Positions 11,654 through 23,388 of a stretch of 64,000 nt of DNA are shown here, piece by piece. The notes under the pieces were generated by a model, which saw only the letters and a list, made by a program, of their open reading frames with translations, had not been told where the DNA came from and ran no database searches. Where the stretch lies: positions 127,429,450-127,493,449 of the forward strand of contig CP136069.1 of NCBI GenBank assembly GCA_032622095.1. The letters run 5' to 3'. Position numbers and translations under genes: made by a program. Source of the DNA: Siphonodentalium dalli. Lineage: Eukaryota > Mollusca > Scaphopoda > Gadilida > Siphonodentaliidae. Positions within the stretch are counted from its first letter, which is position 1. Every line of letters starts with the position of its first letter.

Positions 11654-12550
11654 TAAGAAAAATTTGAATTTTACGAAATTTCACGTCTCGCCATGATGAG
11701 TTGTTAATTCCATATTTTCTTATTTTCAAATGATAATGACCATATTTTGGACAGATTTAAAGAAGAAACGCATGGATCCGCCTGTAGATAGTAAAGAAAG
11801 TGATAAATCTGGTAATTTTGTATGGATGTCAGGTACCATTAGGGGGGCAGGGGGTCTAAAGCCCCCCTCCGCACAATTTTGAGGAGTGTTAGCCCCCCCC
11901 CCCCTATTGGGAAAAGGTGACAGTTGACCCAATTTAGCTTTTCCGGCACCCAGTAGTCTTATCGGGGACCGTAGCCACACCCCAAGTCGGGGGGGGGGGG
12001 GTGTGGTGGAATCACCACTAGAGTTACTGTCGTGCAAAATTGTCATGGCATGTTTGTTAAACAGACAGTATGCCCTGCCATCTGGTAAAATTTCATGCAT
12101 GAGGCTGTGTCTGATGTTGCATCATTATGTTTAGATATTTAAATTGACTTATGGTTGCTTTATATTGCTATTAAAGTATTTTTTATTTTAATTTTCTGTT
12201 AATTTTAGTAAATGGTTATTATAAATTGCCAAATTCTGCATGAAGTGTTTAAAATTGGACAAGATATCCCTCTCAAAATGTATATTAACATTTCCTCTTC
12301 AATTTAGTAATATTATGGTATATAAGGGCATACTTTAGTTATACGAGATGCATCAGCTAGTAAAATTGAAGAAAACAAATCTTAATTTTTTGGCTTTATT
12401 TTGAGGATTGACACTAATTTTCAGGATGACTCATATTGGAAAAATAAACCACTACTGCTCGATATAATCCATTTTTGATTTCAGTAAGGTCTATATTTTG
12501 ATAAAATACTATAAGAAACGCTGTGTTTCACACATATACATACATATATA
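11654..12550. other. No gene; homopolymeric G/C tracts near 11845-12005
   Basis: The only structure is a GC-rich stretch with runs of C (about 11890-11903) and G (about 11989-12001). It has self-complementary arms of GGGGGCAGGGGGTCTAAAGC type. The 124-codon open frame on the minus strand across it contains low-complexity proline-rich sequence and is not called. Confidence 0.45.
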
Positions 12551-14110
12551 TAGGAATCAGGGAGGTAAATGTGTTCTAGAGTCGGGGAGCGAGTACACCG
12601 TGGAATGCTAAAGTGAAGGTAACTGAAGAATGACCTTCACCTGATACATGCGACACGTTATTAAAGGATGACATCGCGTTTATTTGATCTGTACATAATA
12701 TCTAAATAATTTAAACTGGTGCTGTAGTTCTGGGTTTTTCCAGATCAAATTTGGCTGTGAGATAGCCCTGTCGTAGACTTGGTGATTTATTTTAAAAAGT
12801 AAACACATGACCTATGATTTTTCTTGCACTTTCGTGATCAACTGGTGTCAATCTAGCTGGGTAAACATCACTGGTATGGCCTGCAGGCTTCAATTCAGCG
12901 AAAAAGTCACCATGTGAGGTCCATGGACACGCTGGAGCTTGAATTGGGCGCACTTGACAAATTCTGAGTCCTGGTAAACGATATTTTTGCATAAAACTGA
13001 AGTTTTGAGTGCAGTATAATTATTCCGTGTCTACATGTATGTACATGGAAACAGCCACATCACTCAAACACACCACCGTGTTACACTTTTTGTCGACAAG
13101 CCACATCAAGCAGTCTAATTGGCTGCCATTTAACCCTGCCTGGTCATGTTTTACATCAAATTTTAGAGACCTGCCACAGATAGCGATATAGTTTGCTCTT
13201 ATGGCTAGTCGAAAAGCCTTTATTTCAGTTGTGTACCGACCCTCGATGTTCAGTGCGTGAATGGTTACCATGACATTCATTAAAGGTACACATAAGGGCT
13301 CATAACTGACAAAAAAAGGGATTTTCGAAGTGAACATATGAAGCAAAAATTGTCCCAGGTTAATATTGGCTTCTCATTGATTACCACCGACTCAAATATT
13401 ATTATATGCCACGTGCTACAAGTTCCCTAATTGTTTGTTGGTCAATATTGATAGGAAACCCACCACTGGGCCCAAATGAGAAAAATGACAATTTTTGTGC
13501 TTTAGGTTACAAGTGAAGTAATTATTTCCCATAGGCCTCAGTGTTAACATATAATGGCCTGCAGCCCTGACTATCCACCAATTGTGATAAATGAGTACAT
13601 GATCACCGGGATTGGCATCTGCGCAAAGTTTCTGCATGAAAAAATCATATCGTCGAGCATGAAATGTACCTTTAAATTTGGGATTTATAATCTAGAGTCA
13701 GAATTGCATGAAAAAAATATTGACATTTTTTACCTCCCACCAAAAAAATTCAACCCAGAAACCACGTGCTTTACAATGTGCCAATGTTTTGTTTGGAGTC
13801 TGAAATTTCAAGAAGAGTGATTGCATGTATTTTATATGTTTAAATATCGAAACTACTATTAACCAACCAGAGCCCAGAATTTTTTTAATTCTCTCCTGCA
13901 TCGTGGTCCAAAATCCGTTGGAGGGCGCTACCAATCGAATTTCTTCACTGTAACCTGTACAGGAATCACTGAACTAAATGGTTTCCCATAGGCGACAGTG
14001 TTAACGTTTCGGCCAAATTCACTGAATTGAAGCATGCAGGCCATACCAGTGATTTTTACCCAGCTAGATTGACACCAATCGAATTACTTCACTGTAACCT
14101 ATGATGTTTG
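12551..14110. mobile_element. Nested MITE-1/MITE-2 composite
   Basis: Reading rightward: a MITE-2 left part begins with TA|GGAATCAGGGAGG at 12551 and runs to about 12900. It is joined to a copy of the 10170 segment (12925-13500), then to a MITE-1 copy starting near 13505, whose left TIR carries one extra A, and ending with CACTGTAACC at about 13953. Then follows a reversed MITE-2 end (GGAATCACTGAACTAAATGG at 13971), and finally another MITE-1 right terminus ending in CACTGTAACCTA at about 14102. Elements have inserted into and recombined with each other. Confidence 0.6.
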
Positions 14111-15289
14111 ATTCCCTGACAGTTAACTATAGGTGTAGCATCTACATCCACATGTAGCTATATAGTCTGGACAGAAGCTAGATCCAGTCCCGCCGTATGT
14201 ACATTCATATTTCTATATAAAATGTCAATGTCTCTTAAGTTCAGAAATTTTCTTGTATATAAAAATGGATTTTCTCAAAATCTGTCAGGGATTTATCGTG
14301 ACACAATATATAAGAACCATCAACCCGCTGGGCATTATAACTTCATTTACTTTATCTTTATGGAATGAAAAATATTTAAAATTTCACTGTTTTCAGGTAC
14401 CAAGAACTTCTGTAAAATATTTTTTTCTCTCCAAAAGTACAGTTCATCACGAAGCCTCCTCTCATAGATCCAAGGCAGTAAGCTATTTGGTGTTTAGATT
14501 GTTTTGTGAAATTAATTCTTCTGGCAGTTCTTGGTACCGAAAGCGACAAAAAAGAAATTAATATTTTCAACCTCTCAAATGTACTAGGGTCCATTGTTTT
14601 TTTTAATAATTGCTTAGGTTCTAACTACAATGAAAATGGTGATATGTGAAATTCACGATATTTCACCTGGTAGATCCAAAGAAATTCTTTATTGTAAATC
14701 TGTTGCAATTTTTCGCTGGATTTATGCGAAACGTATGTCTACCCCTTAAATCTATTCTGTCTCTTCTGGACAACGGCTGAGAACATGGTGGCTAAGTTGG
14801 CACGGCGTATTAAACCAACATAAGCTACCAAACAGTGACAAAGGTAGCGATTGAATGAACACACGAATAGAGAAGGGATCAGTCCTGAATCCCGATCCTT
14901 TCACCTAGACAACATTGCCGCCAACACACTTTTCTCTCAATCTTTCTAGGATATTCCCCGAGATGTCAGCTTGAGCTGTCAGGTATTCGGAAAACTAATT
15001 CACCGAGGATGTTATCTGGCCGAATACCCGACAAGGAGGAGATATCTGGCTTACACACCAGTTACTTGGTGGTCCTGAAACCCACATACCTCGTATCAAA
15101 TACTATTAGATTGTTGGTAAACATTTCAACTATAGTAGTCTAGGCAAATATGGACATAGGTGTCGCCTCGAGAGGGAATTTATGAGACCTACATTTTTGG
15201 TTAGCATGAACTTAACTTTCGGAATCAGTATGTTGGATTTGTCAGATAATTCAATTCAATTAGTTTATTCTGATCGTCAAATTAAGACA
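14110..15289. other. No gene; contains a dispersed repeat at 14262-14410
   Basis: Positions 14262-14410 are similar, in reverse complement, to 52118-52270. For example, GGATTTTCTCAAAATCTGTC mirrors GACAGATTTTGAGAAAATCC, and GGTACCAAGAACT mirrors AGTTCTTGGTACC. Within the segment, GGTACCAAGAACT (about 14398) and AGTTCTTGGTACC (about 14527) are also inverted relative to each other and may be the ends of a small TIR element. The 102-codon open frame over it is not a recognised protein. Confidence 0.55.
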
Positions 15290-17736
15290 TCTCATATATA
15301 TTTTGAAGACCTCTGTCTGTATGTTTGTTTGTCTGTCTGTCTGTACAAATCTACGATTCTCGACCGATCGGGACGAAACTTGGTACGTGTGTGTAGTTTG
15401 ACCAGGCGGTGAACGTTGTCGTATTGGCGAGCCCGTGCGGCGCCCGCTTCGCGCATGCGCAGACGAGATCTCGGAAACGGGTGGAGCTATCGACTTGAAA
15501 TTTGCTATGTGAATGTATCTTGCCCCGGATACGAATTTTATCGGGTCGCCGAGCCCGTGCGACACCAGCTTCGCGCATGCGCAGACGAGATCTCGGAAAC
15601 GGGTGGAGCTATCGACTTGAAATTTGCTATGTGAATGTATCTTGCCCCGGATACGAATTTTATCGGGTCGCCGAGTCCGTGCGACGCCAGCTTCGCGCAT
15701 GCGCAGACCAGATCTCGGAAACGGGTAGAGCTATCGACTTGAAATTTTGTTTTTGAATAGCCCGGACAACGTCGGGCTCATCGGCTAGTCTCATATATAT
15801 TTTGAAGACCTCTGTCTGTATGTATGTTTGTCTGTCTGTCTGTCTGTCTGTCATTTATACAAATCTACGATTCTCGACCGATCGGGAGGAAACTTGGTAC
15901 GTGTGTGTAGTTTGACCAGGCGGTGAACGTTGTCGTATTGGCGAGCCCGTGCGGCGCCCGCTTCGCGCATGCACAGACGAGATATCGGAAACGGGTGGAG
16001 CTATCGACTTGAAATTTGCTATGTGAATGTATCTTGCCCCGGATACGAATTTTATCGGGTCGCCGAGCCCGTGCGACGCCAGCTTCGCGCATGCGCAGAC
16101 CAGATCTCGGAAACGGGTAGAGCTATCGACTTGAAATTTTGTTTATGAATAGCCTATCGACTTGAAATTTGATATGTGAATGTATCTTGCCCCGGATACG
16201 AATTTTATCGGGTCGCCGAGCCCGTGCGACACCAGCTTCGCGCATGCGCAGACGAGATCTCGGAAACGGGTGGAGCTATCGACTTGAAATTTGCTATGTG
16301 AATGTATCTTGCCCCGGATACGAATTTTATCGGGTCGCCGAGCCCGTGCGACACCAGCTTCGCGCATGCGCAGACGAGATCTCGGAAACGGGTGGAGCTA
16401 TCGACTTGAAATTTGCTATGTGAATGTATCTTGCCCCGGATACGAATTTTATCGGGTCGCCGAGCCCGTGCGACGCCAATTTGGCGCATGCGCAGACCAG
16501 ATCTCGGAAACGGGTAGAGCTATCGACTTGAAATTTGGTTTTTGAATAGCCCGGACAACGTCGGGCTCATCGGCTAGTCTCATATATATTTTGAAGACCT
16601 CTGTCTGTTTGTCTGTATGTATGTTTGTCTGTATGTCATTTATACAAATCTACGATTCTCGACCGATCGGGACGAAACTTGGTACGTGTGTGTAGTTTGA
16701 CCAGGCGGTGGACGTTGTCGTATTGGCGAGCCCGTGCGGCGCCCGCTTCGCGCATGCGCAGACGAGATCTCGGAAACGGGTGGAGCTATCGACTTGAAAT
16801 ATGCTATGTGAATGTATCTTGCCCCGTATACGAATTGTATCGGGTCGCCGAGCCCGTGCGGCGCCCGCTTCGCGCATGCGCAGACGAGATCTCGGAAACG
16901 GTGGAGCTATCGACTTGAAATTTGTATGTGAATGTATCTTTCCCCGGATACGAATTTTATCGGGTCGCCGAGCCCGTGCGACGCCAGCTTCGGGCATGCG
17001 CAGATAAGATCTCGGAAACGGGTGGAGCTATCGACTTGAAATTTGATATGTGAATGTATCTTGCCCCGGATACGAATCTTATCGGGTCGCCGAGCCCGTG
17101 TGACGCCAGCTTCGCGCATGCGCAGACCAGATCTCGGAAACGGGTAGAGCTATCGACTTGAAATTTGGTTTTTGAATAGCCCGGACAACGCCGGGCTCAT
17201 CGGCTAGTCTTATATATATTTTGAAGACCTCTGTCTGTTTGTTTGTATGTTTGTCATTTATACAAATCTACGATTCTCGACCGATCGGGACCAAACTTGG
17301 TACGTGTGTGTAGTTTGACCAGGCGGTGGACGTTGTCGTATTGGCGAGCCCGTGCGGCGCCCGATTCGCGCATGCGCAGACGAGATCTCGGAAACGGGTG
17401 GAGCTATCGACTTGAAATTTGGTATGTGAATGTATCTTGCCCCGGATACGAATTTTATCGGGTCGCCGAGCCCGTGCGACGCCAGCTTTGCGCATGCGCA
17501 GACGAGATCTCGGAAACGGGTGGAGCTATCGACTTGAAATTTGGTATTTGAATGTATCTTGCCCCGGATACGAATTTTATCGGGTCGCCGAGCCCGTGCG
17601 ACGCCAGATTCGCGCATGCGCAGACCAGATCTCGGAAACGGGTAGAGCTATCGACTTGAAATCGTCGGGCTTTGTAGAGCTATCGACTTGAAATTTGGTT
17701 TTTGAATAGCCCGGACAACGTCGGGCTCATCGGCTA

Positions 17737-18601
17737 TCTATTATATATTTTGGAAGATATGTGTGTGTGTGTGTGTGTATCTGTGTGTGTGTGTGTGTGA
17801 TCGCGATGAACTCGAAAACGGCCGATCCGATTTCGATGAAACTTGGTATGTGGGGGTATTGTCGGCCAGGAAGTGACACAGGCCTATTAATTTTCAGATC
17901 CGATGTCAACTTTTCACGTGCCGAGGTCAAATCTGTTTTTACGCTGTGTTACGGGACTTTCATTTGAGTTCGGTGCTTACAAATCGATTTGAAACAGCGC
18001 GAATAATAAAATGCCAGTCATAATAATGACACTGTGAGAATCTTTCGTGTTTCCTCTTTCCAACGATATATAATGCGTATGTATCCGTTTTAGTTATCTG
18101 CCTCAATTATCAAGAAGAAGTGGTACTATCTTCCATCAGGATAAAAACAATGCGTAACTTCTATGACGTCGTTAGAGGTCATAACGTTAGATCACGTTAA
18201 CGCTTAACCGGCCGATGCATTTGACTGTTTCAGACGTCTTGGGGATATCTCGGGCACCGATGGTAATTTATCTAATACGTTGAAACTTGATAATTAATGA
18301 GCGTGTGTATATGAGGCGCGTTTATATACTTGAGTGGAAATCAAATCGGGTTAAACTGGCGGATTTGTACGGACGAAATTTGATGCATAGGGTATCTCGG
18401 TATCCGCTGGGCCGATTTCCCGGTATCCGCTGGGCCGATTTCCACCATTTTTGGGGTGTTGGTGTTTGACCCCATCTGACCTTGACCTTCAAAATGGTAA
18501 ATTCAAGGTCAAAGCCCGGACGAAGTCGGGTCAACAATAATAAAATGGGACAGAGACATCACACTGAATTTCAGTGTTATACGGAACATTGTAAGGTATA
18601 A
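17737..18601 (+). mobile_element. Longer Helitron variant inside the array, copy 1
   Basis: It begins TCTATTATATATTTTGGAAG, a diverged form of the unit 5' end, directly after a CTA that lacks the usual final G. A (GT)n tract follows, then GATTTCGATGAAACTTGGTA. Near its right side lies a hairpin AGCCCGGACGAAGTCGGGTC (18513-18532), followed by about 70 bases without CTRR. The body is unlike the 122-bp core and contains TGACCTTGACC motifs. A near-identical copy lies at 20473-21335. An open frame of 68 codons here is not a recognised protein. Confidence 0.65.
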
Positions 18602-20472
18602 TCTCATATATATTTTGAAGACCTCTGTCTGTATGTATGTTTGTTTGTTTGTTTGTTTGTTTGTCTGTCTGTCATTTATACAAATCTACGATTCTCGACC
18701 GATCGGGACGAAACTTGGTACGTGTGTGTAGTTTGACCGGGCGGTGAACGTTGTCGTATTGTCGAGCCCGTGCGGCGCCCGCTTCGCGCATGCGCAGACG
18801 AAATCTCGGAAACGGGTGGAGCTATCGACTTGAAATTTGCTATGTGAATGTATCTTGCCCCGGATACGAATTGTATCGGGTCGCCGAGCCCGTGCGACAC
18901 CAGCTTCGCGCATGCGCTGACGAGATCTCGGAAACGGGTGGAGCTATCGACTTGAAATTTGCTATGTGAATGTATCTTGCCCCGGATACGAATTTTATCG
19001 GGTCGCCGAGCCCGTGCGACGCCAGCTTCGCGCATGCGCAGACCAGATCTCGGAAACGGGTAGAGCTATCGACTTGAAATTTTGTTTATGAATAGCCCGG
19101 ACAACGTCGGGCTCATCGGCTAGTCTCATATATATTTTGAAGACCTCTGTCTGTATGTTTGTCATTTATACAAATCTACGATTCTCGACCGATCGGGACG
19201 AAACTTGGTACGTGTGTGTAGTTTGACCAGGCGGTGGACGTTGTCGTATTGGCGAGCCCGTGCGGCGCCCGCTTCGCGCATGCGCAGACGAGATCTCGGA
19301 AACGGGTGGAGCTATCGACTTGAAATTTGCTATGTGAATGTATCTTGCCCCGGATACGAATTTTATCGGGTCGCCGAGCCATTGCGACGCCAGCTTCGCG
19401 CATGCGCAGACGAGATCTCGGAAACGGGTAGAGCTATTGACTTGAAATTTGGTTTTTGAATAGCCCGGACAACGTCGGGCTGGGTAGAGCTATCGACTTG
19501 AAATTTAGTTTTTAAATAGCCCAGACAACGTCGGGCTCATCGGCTAGTCTCATATATATTTTGAAGACCTCTGTCTGTATGTATGTTTGTTTGTTTGTTT
19601 GTTTGTCTGTCTGTCATTTATACAAATCTACGATTCTCGACCGATCGGGACGAATCTTGGTACGTGTGTGTAGTTTGACCAGGCGGTGAACGTTGTCGTA
19701 TTGGCGAGCCCGTGCGGCGCCCGCTTCGCGCATGCGCAGACGAGATCTCGGGAACGGGTGGAGCTATCGACTTGAAATTTGCTATGTGAATGTATCTTGC
19801 CCCGGATACGAATTTTATCGGGTCGCCGAGCCCGTGCGACGCCAATTTGGCGCATGCGCAGACCAGATCTCGGTAACGGGTAGAGCTATCGACTTGAAAT
19901 TTGGTTTTTGAATAGCCCGGACAACGTCGGGCTCATCGGCTAGTCTCATATATATTTTGAAGACCTCTGTCTGTTTGTTTGTATGTTTGTCATTTATACA
20001 AATCTACGATTCTCGACCGATCGGGACCAAACTTGGTACGTGTGTGTAGTTTGACCAGGCGGTGGACGTTGTCGTATTGGCGAGCCCGTGCGGCGCCCGA
20101 TTCGCGCATGCGCAGACGAGATCTCGGAAACGGGTGGAGCTATCGACTTGAAATTTGCTATGTGAATGTATCTTGCCCCGGATACGAATTTTATCGGGTC
20201 GCCGAGCCCGTGCGACGCCAGCTTCGCGCATGCGCAGACGAGATCTCGGAAACGGGTGGAGCTATCGACTTGAAATTTGGTATTTGAATGTATCTTGCCC
20301 CGGATACGAATTTTATCGGGTCGCCGAGCCCGTGCGATGCCAGATTCGCGCATGCGCAGACCAGATCTCGGAAACGGGTAGAGCTATCGACTTGAAATCG
20401 TCGGGCTGGGTAGAGCTATCGACTTGAAATTTGGTTTTTGAATAGCCCGGACAACGTCGGGCTCATCGGCTA

Positions 20473-21335
20473 TCTATTATATATTTTGGAAGATATATGT
20501 GTGTGTGTGTGTATCTGTGTGTGTGTGTGTGTGATCGCGATGAACTCGAAAACGGCCGATCCGATTTCGATGAAACTTGGTATGTGGGGGTATTGTCGGC
20601 CAGGAAGTGACACAGGCCTATTAATTTTCAGATCCGATGTCAACTTTTCACGTGCCGAGGTCAAATCTGTTTTTACGCTGTGTTACGGGACTTTCATTTG
20701 AGTTCGGTGCTTACAAATCGATTTGAAACAGCGCGAATAATAAAATGCCAGTCATAATAATGACACTGTGAGAATCTTTCGTGTTTCCTCTTTCCAACGA
20801 TATATAATGCGTATGTATCCGTTTTAGTTATCTGCCTCAATTATCAAGAAGAAGTGGTACTATCTTCCATCAGGATAAAAACAATGCGTAACTTATATGA
20901 CGTCGTTAGAGGTCATAACGTTAGATCACGTTAACGCTTAACCGGCCGATGCATTTGACTGTTTCAGACGTCTTGGGGATATCTCGGGCACCGATGGTAA
21001 TTTATCTAATACGTTGAAACTTGATAATTAATGAGCGTGTGTATATGAGGCGCGTTTATATACTTGAGTGGAAATCAAATCGGGTTAAACTGGCGGATTT
21101 GTACGGACGAAATTTGATGCATAGGGTATCTCGGTATCCGCTGGGCCGATTTCCCGGTATCCGCTGGGCCGATTTCCACCATTTTTGGGGTGTTGGTGTT
21201 TGACCCCACCTGACCTTGACCTTCAAAATGGTAAATTCAAGGTCAAAGCCCGGACGAAGTCGGGTCAACAATAATAAAATGGGACAGAGACATCACACTG
21301 AATTTCAGTGTTATACGGAACATTGTAAGGTATAA
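20473..21335 (+). mobile_element. Longer Helitron variant inside the array, copy 2
   Basis: Nearly identical to 17737-18601; the visible differences are the (GT)n length and a few substitutions. With the units on either side it forms a second-order repeat: the block 17208-19943 (units 4-7) corresponds to 19944-22931 (units 8-11). The blocks differ mainly in the number of 122-bp cores in their last unit. Confidence 0.7.
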
Positions 21336-23388
21336 TCTCATATATATTTTGAAGACCTCTGTCTGTATGTATGTTTGTTTGTTTGTTTGTTTGTCTGTCT
21401 GTCATTTATACAAATCTACGATTCTCGACCGATCGGGACGAAACTTGGTACGTGTGTGTAGTTTGACCGGGCGGTGAACGTTGTCGTATTGTCGAGCCCG
21501 TGCGGCGCCCGCTTCGCGCATGCGCAGACGAGATCTCGGAAACGGGTGGAGCTATCGACTTGAAATTTGCTATGTGAATGTATCTTGCCCCGGATACGAA
21601 TTGTATCGGGTCGCCGAGCCCGTGCGACACCAGCTTCGCGCATGCGCAGACGAGATCTCGGAAACGGGTGGAGCTATCGACTTGAAATTTGCTATGTGAA
21701 TGTATCTTACCCCGGATACGAATTTTATCGGGTCGCCGAGCCCGTGCGACGCCAGCTTCGCGCATGCGCAGACCAGATCTCGGAAACGGGTAGAGCTATC
21801 GACTTGAAATTTTGTTCATGAATAGCCCGGACAACGTCGGGCTCATCGGCTAGTCTCATATATATTTTGAAGACCTCTGTCTGTATGTTTGTCATTTATA
21901 CAAATCTACGATTCTCGACCGATCGGGACGAAACTTGGTACGTGTGTGTAGTTTGACCAGGCGGTGGACGTTGTCGTATTGGCGAGCCCGTGCGGCGCCC
22001 GCTTCGCGCATGCGCAGACGAGATCTCGGAAACGGGTGGAGCTATCGACTTGAAATTTGCTATGTGAATGTATCTTGCCCCGGATACGAATTTTATCGGG
22101 TCGCCGAGCCATTGCGACGCCAGCTTCGCGCATGCGCAGACGAGATCTCGGAGACGGGTAGAGCTATCGACTTGAAATTTGGTTTTTGAATAGCCCGGAC
22201 AACGTCTGGCTGGGTAGAGCTATCGACTTGAAATTTGGTTTTTAAATAGCCCAGACAACGTCGGGCTCATCGGCTAGTCTCATATATATTTTGAAGACCT
22301 CTGTCTGTATGTATGTTTGTTTGTTTGTTTGTTTGTCTGTCTGTCATTTATACAAATCTACGATTCTCGACCGATCGGGACGAAACTTGGTACGTGTGTG
22401 TAGTTTGACCAGGCGGTGAACGTTGTCGTATTGGCGAGCCCGTGCGGCGCCCGCTTCGCGCATGCGCAGACGAGATCTCGGGAACGGGTGGAGCTATCGA
22501 CTTGAAATTTGCTATGTGAATGTATCTTGCCCCGGATACGAATTTTATCGGGTCGCCGAGCCCGTGCGACGCCAGCTTCGCGCATGCGCAGACGAGATCT
22601 CGGAAACGGGTGGAGCTATCGACTTGAAATTTGCTATGTGAATGTATCTTGCCCCGGATACGAATGTTATCGGGTCGCCGAGCCCGTGCGACGCCAGCTT
22701 CGCGCATGCGCAGACGAGATCTCGGAAACGGGTGGAGCTATCGACTTGAAATTTGCTATGTGAATCTATCTTGCCCCGGATACGAATTTTATCGGGTTGC
22801 CGAGCCCGTGCGACACCAGCTTCGCGCATGCGCAGACTAGATGTCGGAAACGGGTGGAGCTATCGACTTGAAATTTGGTTTTTGAATAGCCCGGACAACG
22901 TCGCCCGGACAACGTCGGGCTCATCGGCTAGTCTCATATATATTTTGAAGACCTCTGTTTGTCTGTATGTTTGTCTGTATGTCATTAATACAAATCTACG
23001 ATTCTCGACCGATCGGGACGAAACTTGGTACGTGTGTGTAGTTTGACCAGGCGGTCGTCGTTGTCGTATTGGCGAGCCCGTGCGGCCCCCGCTTCGCGCA
23101 TGCGCAGACCAGATCTCGGAAACGGGTAGAGCTATCGACTTGAAATTTGCTATGTGCATGTATCTTGCCCCGGATACGAATTTTATCGGGTCGCCGAGCC
23201 CGTGCGCGACGCCAGTTTCGCGCATGCGCAGACCAGATCTCGCAAACAGGTAGAGCTATCGACTTGAAATTTGGTTTTTGAATAGCCCGGACAACGTCGG
23301 GCTGGGTAGAGCTATTGACTTGAAATTTGGTTTTTGAATAGCCCGGACAACGTCGGGCTCATCGGCTAGTTACAGATATATATGGATA

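Larger units (their letters stand above)
15420..23260 (+). repeat. 122-bp core repeat of the Helitron array (about 36 copies)
   Basis: The core runs from GAGCCCGTGCG through CGCGCATGCGCAGACGAGAT and GAGCTATCGACTTGAAATTT to ATCGGGTCGCC. Successive starts at 15541 and 15663 give the 122-bp period. Counting the CATGCGCAGA landmark gives 3, 5, 4, 3, 3, 2, 2, 3, 3, 2, 4 and 2 copies in units 1 to 12. The core is far richer in G+C and CpG than the rest of the window. The last core of each unit usually differs in the same way (CAGACCAGATC, GGGTAGAGC), so terminal and internal cores have separate identities. Confidence 0.85.
15290..23369 (+). mobile_element. Head-to-tail array of 12 non-autonomous Helitron-like units
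   Basis: Each unit starts with TCTCATATATATTTTGAAGA and ends with an imperfect hairpin AGCCCGGACAACGTCGGGCT, six bases (CATCGG) and then CTAG. This is the Helitron terminal layout: 5' TC, and a 3' hairpin a few bases before CTRR. Successive units are joined directly as CTAG|TCT. The outer flanks are A at 15289 and T at 23370, the dinucleotide into which Helitrons insert. Units are 15290-15788, 15789-16577, 16578-17207, 17208-17736, 18602-19123, 19124-19547, 19548-19943, 19944-20472, 21336-21853, 21854-22277, 22278-22931 and 22932-23369. Each has a TTTG/TCTG microsatellite near its 5' end and 2-5 copies of a 122-bp core. No helicase is encoded, so a helper would be needed. Open frames of 60-146 codons in every frame are repeat artefacts. 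Confidence 0.85.

Noticed and set aside
11726-12100. 124-codon minus-strand frame with proline-rich stretch
   Set aside because: The proline and glycine runs come from homopolymeric G/C tracts; no domain is visible.
15260-15700. 146-codon minus-strand frame and many similar 60-119-codon frames across 15260-23225
   Set aside because: All are translations of the 122-bp core and its flanks in several frames at once; the period is not a multiple of three, and the frames start and stop with repeat phase.
15453-23235. CRISPR-like array of regular repeats
   Set aside because: Units are 122 bp of continuous repeat without unique spacers in a eukaryotic, Helitron-ended context.
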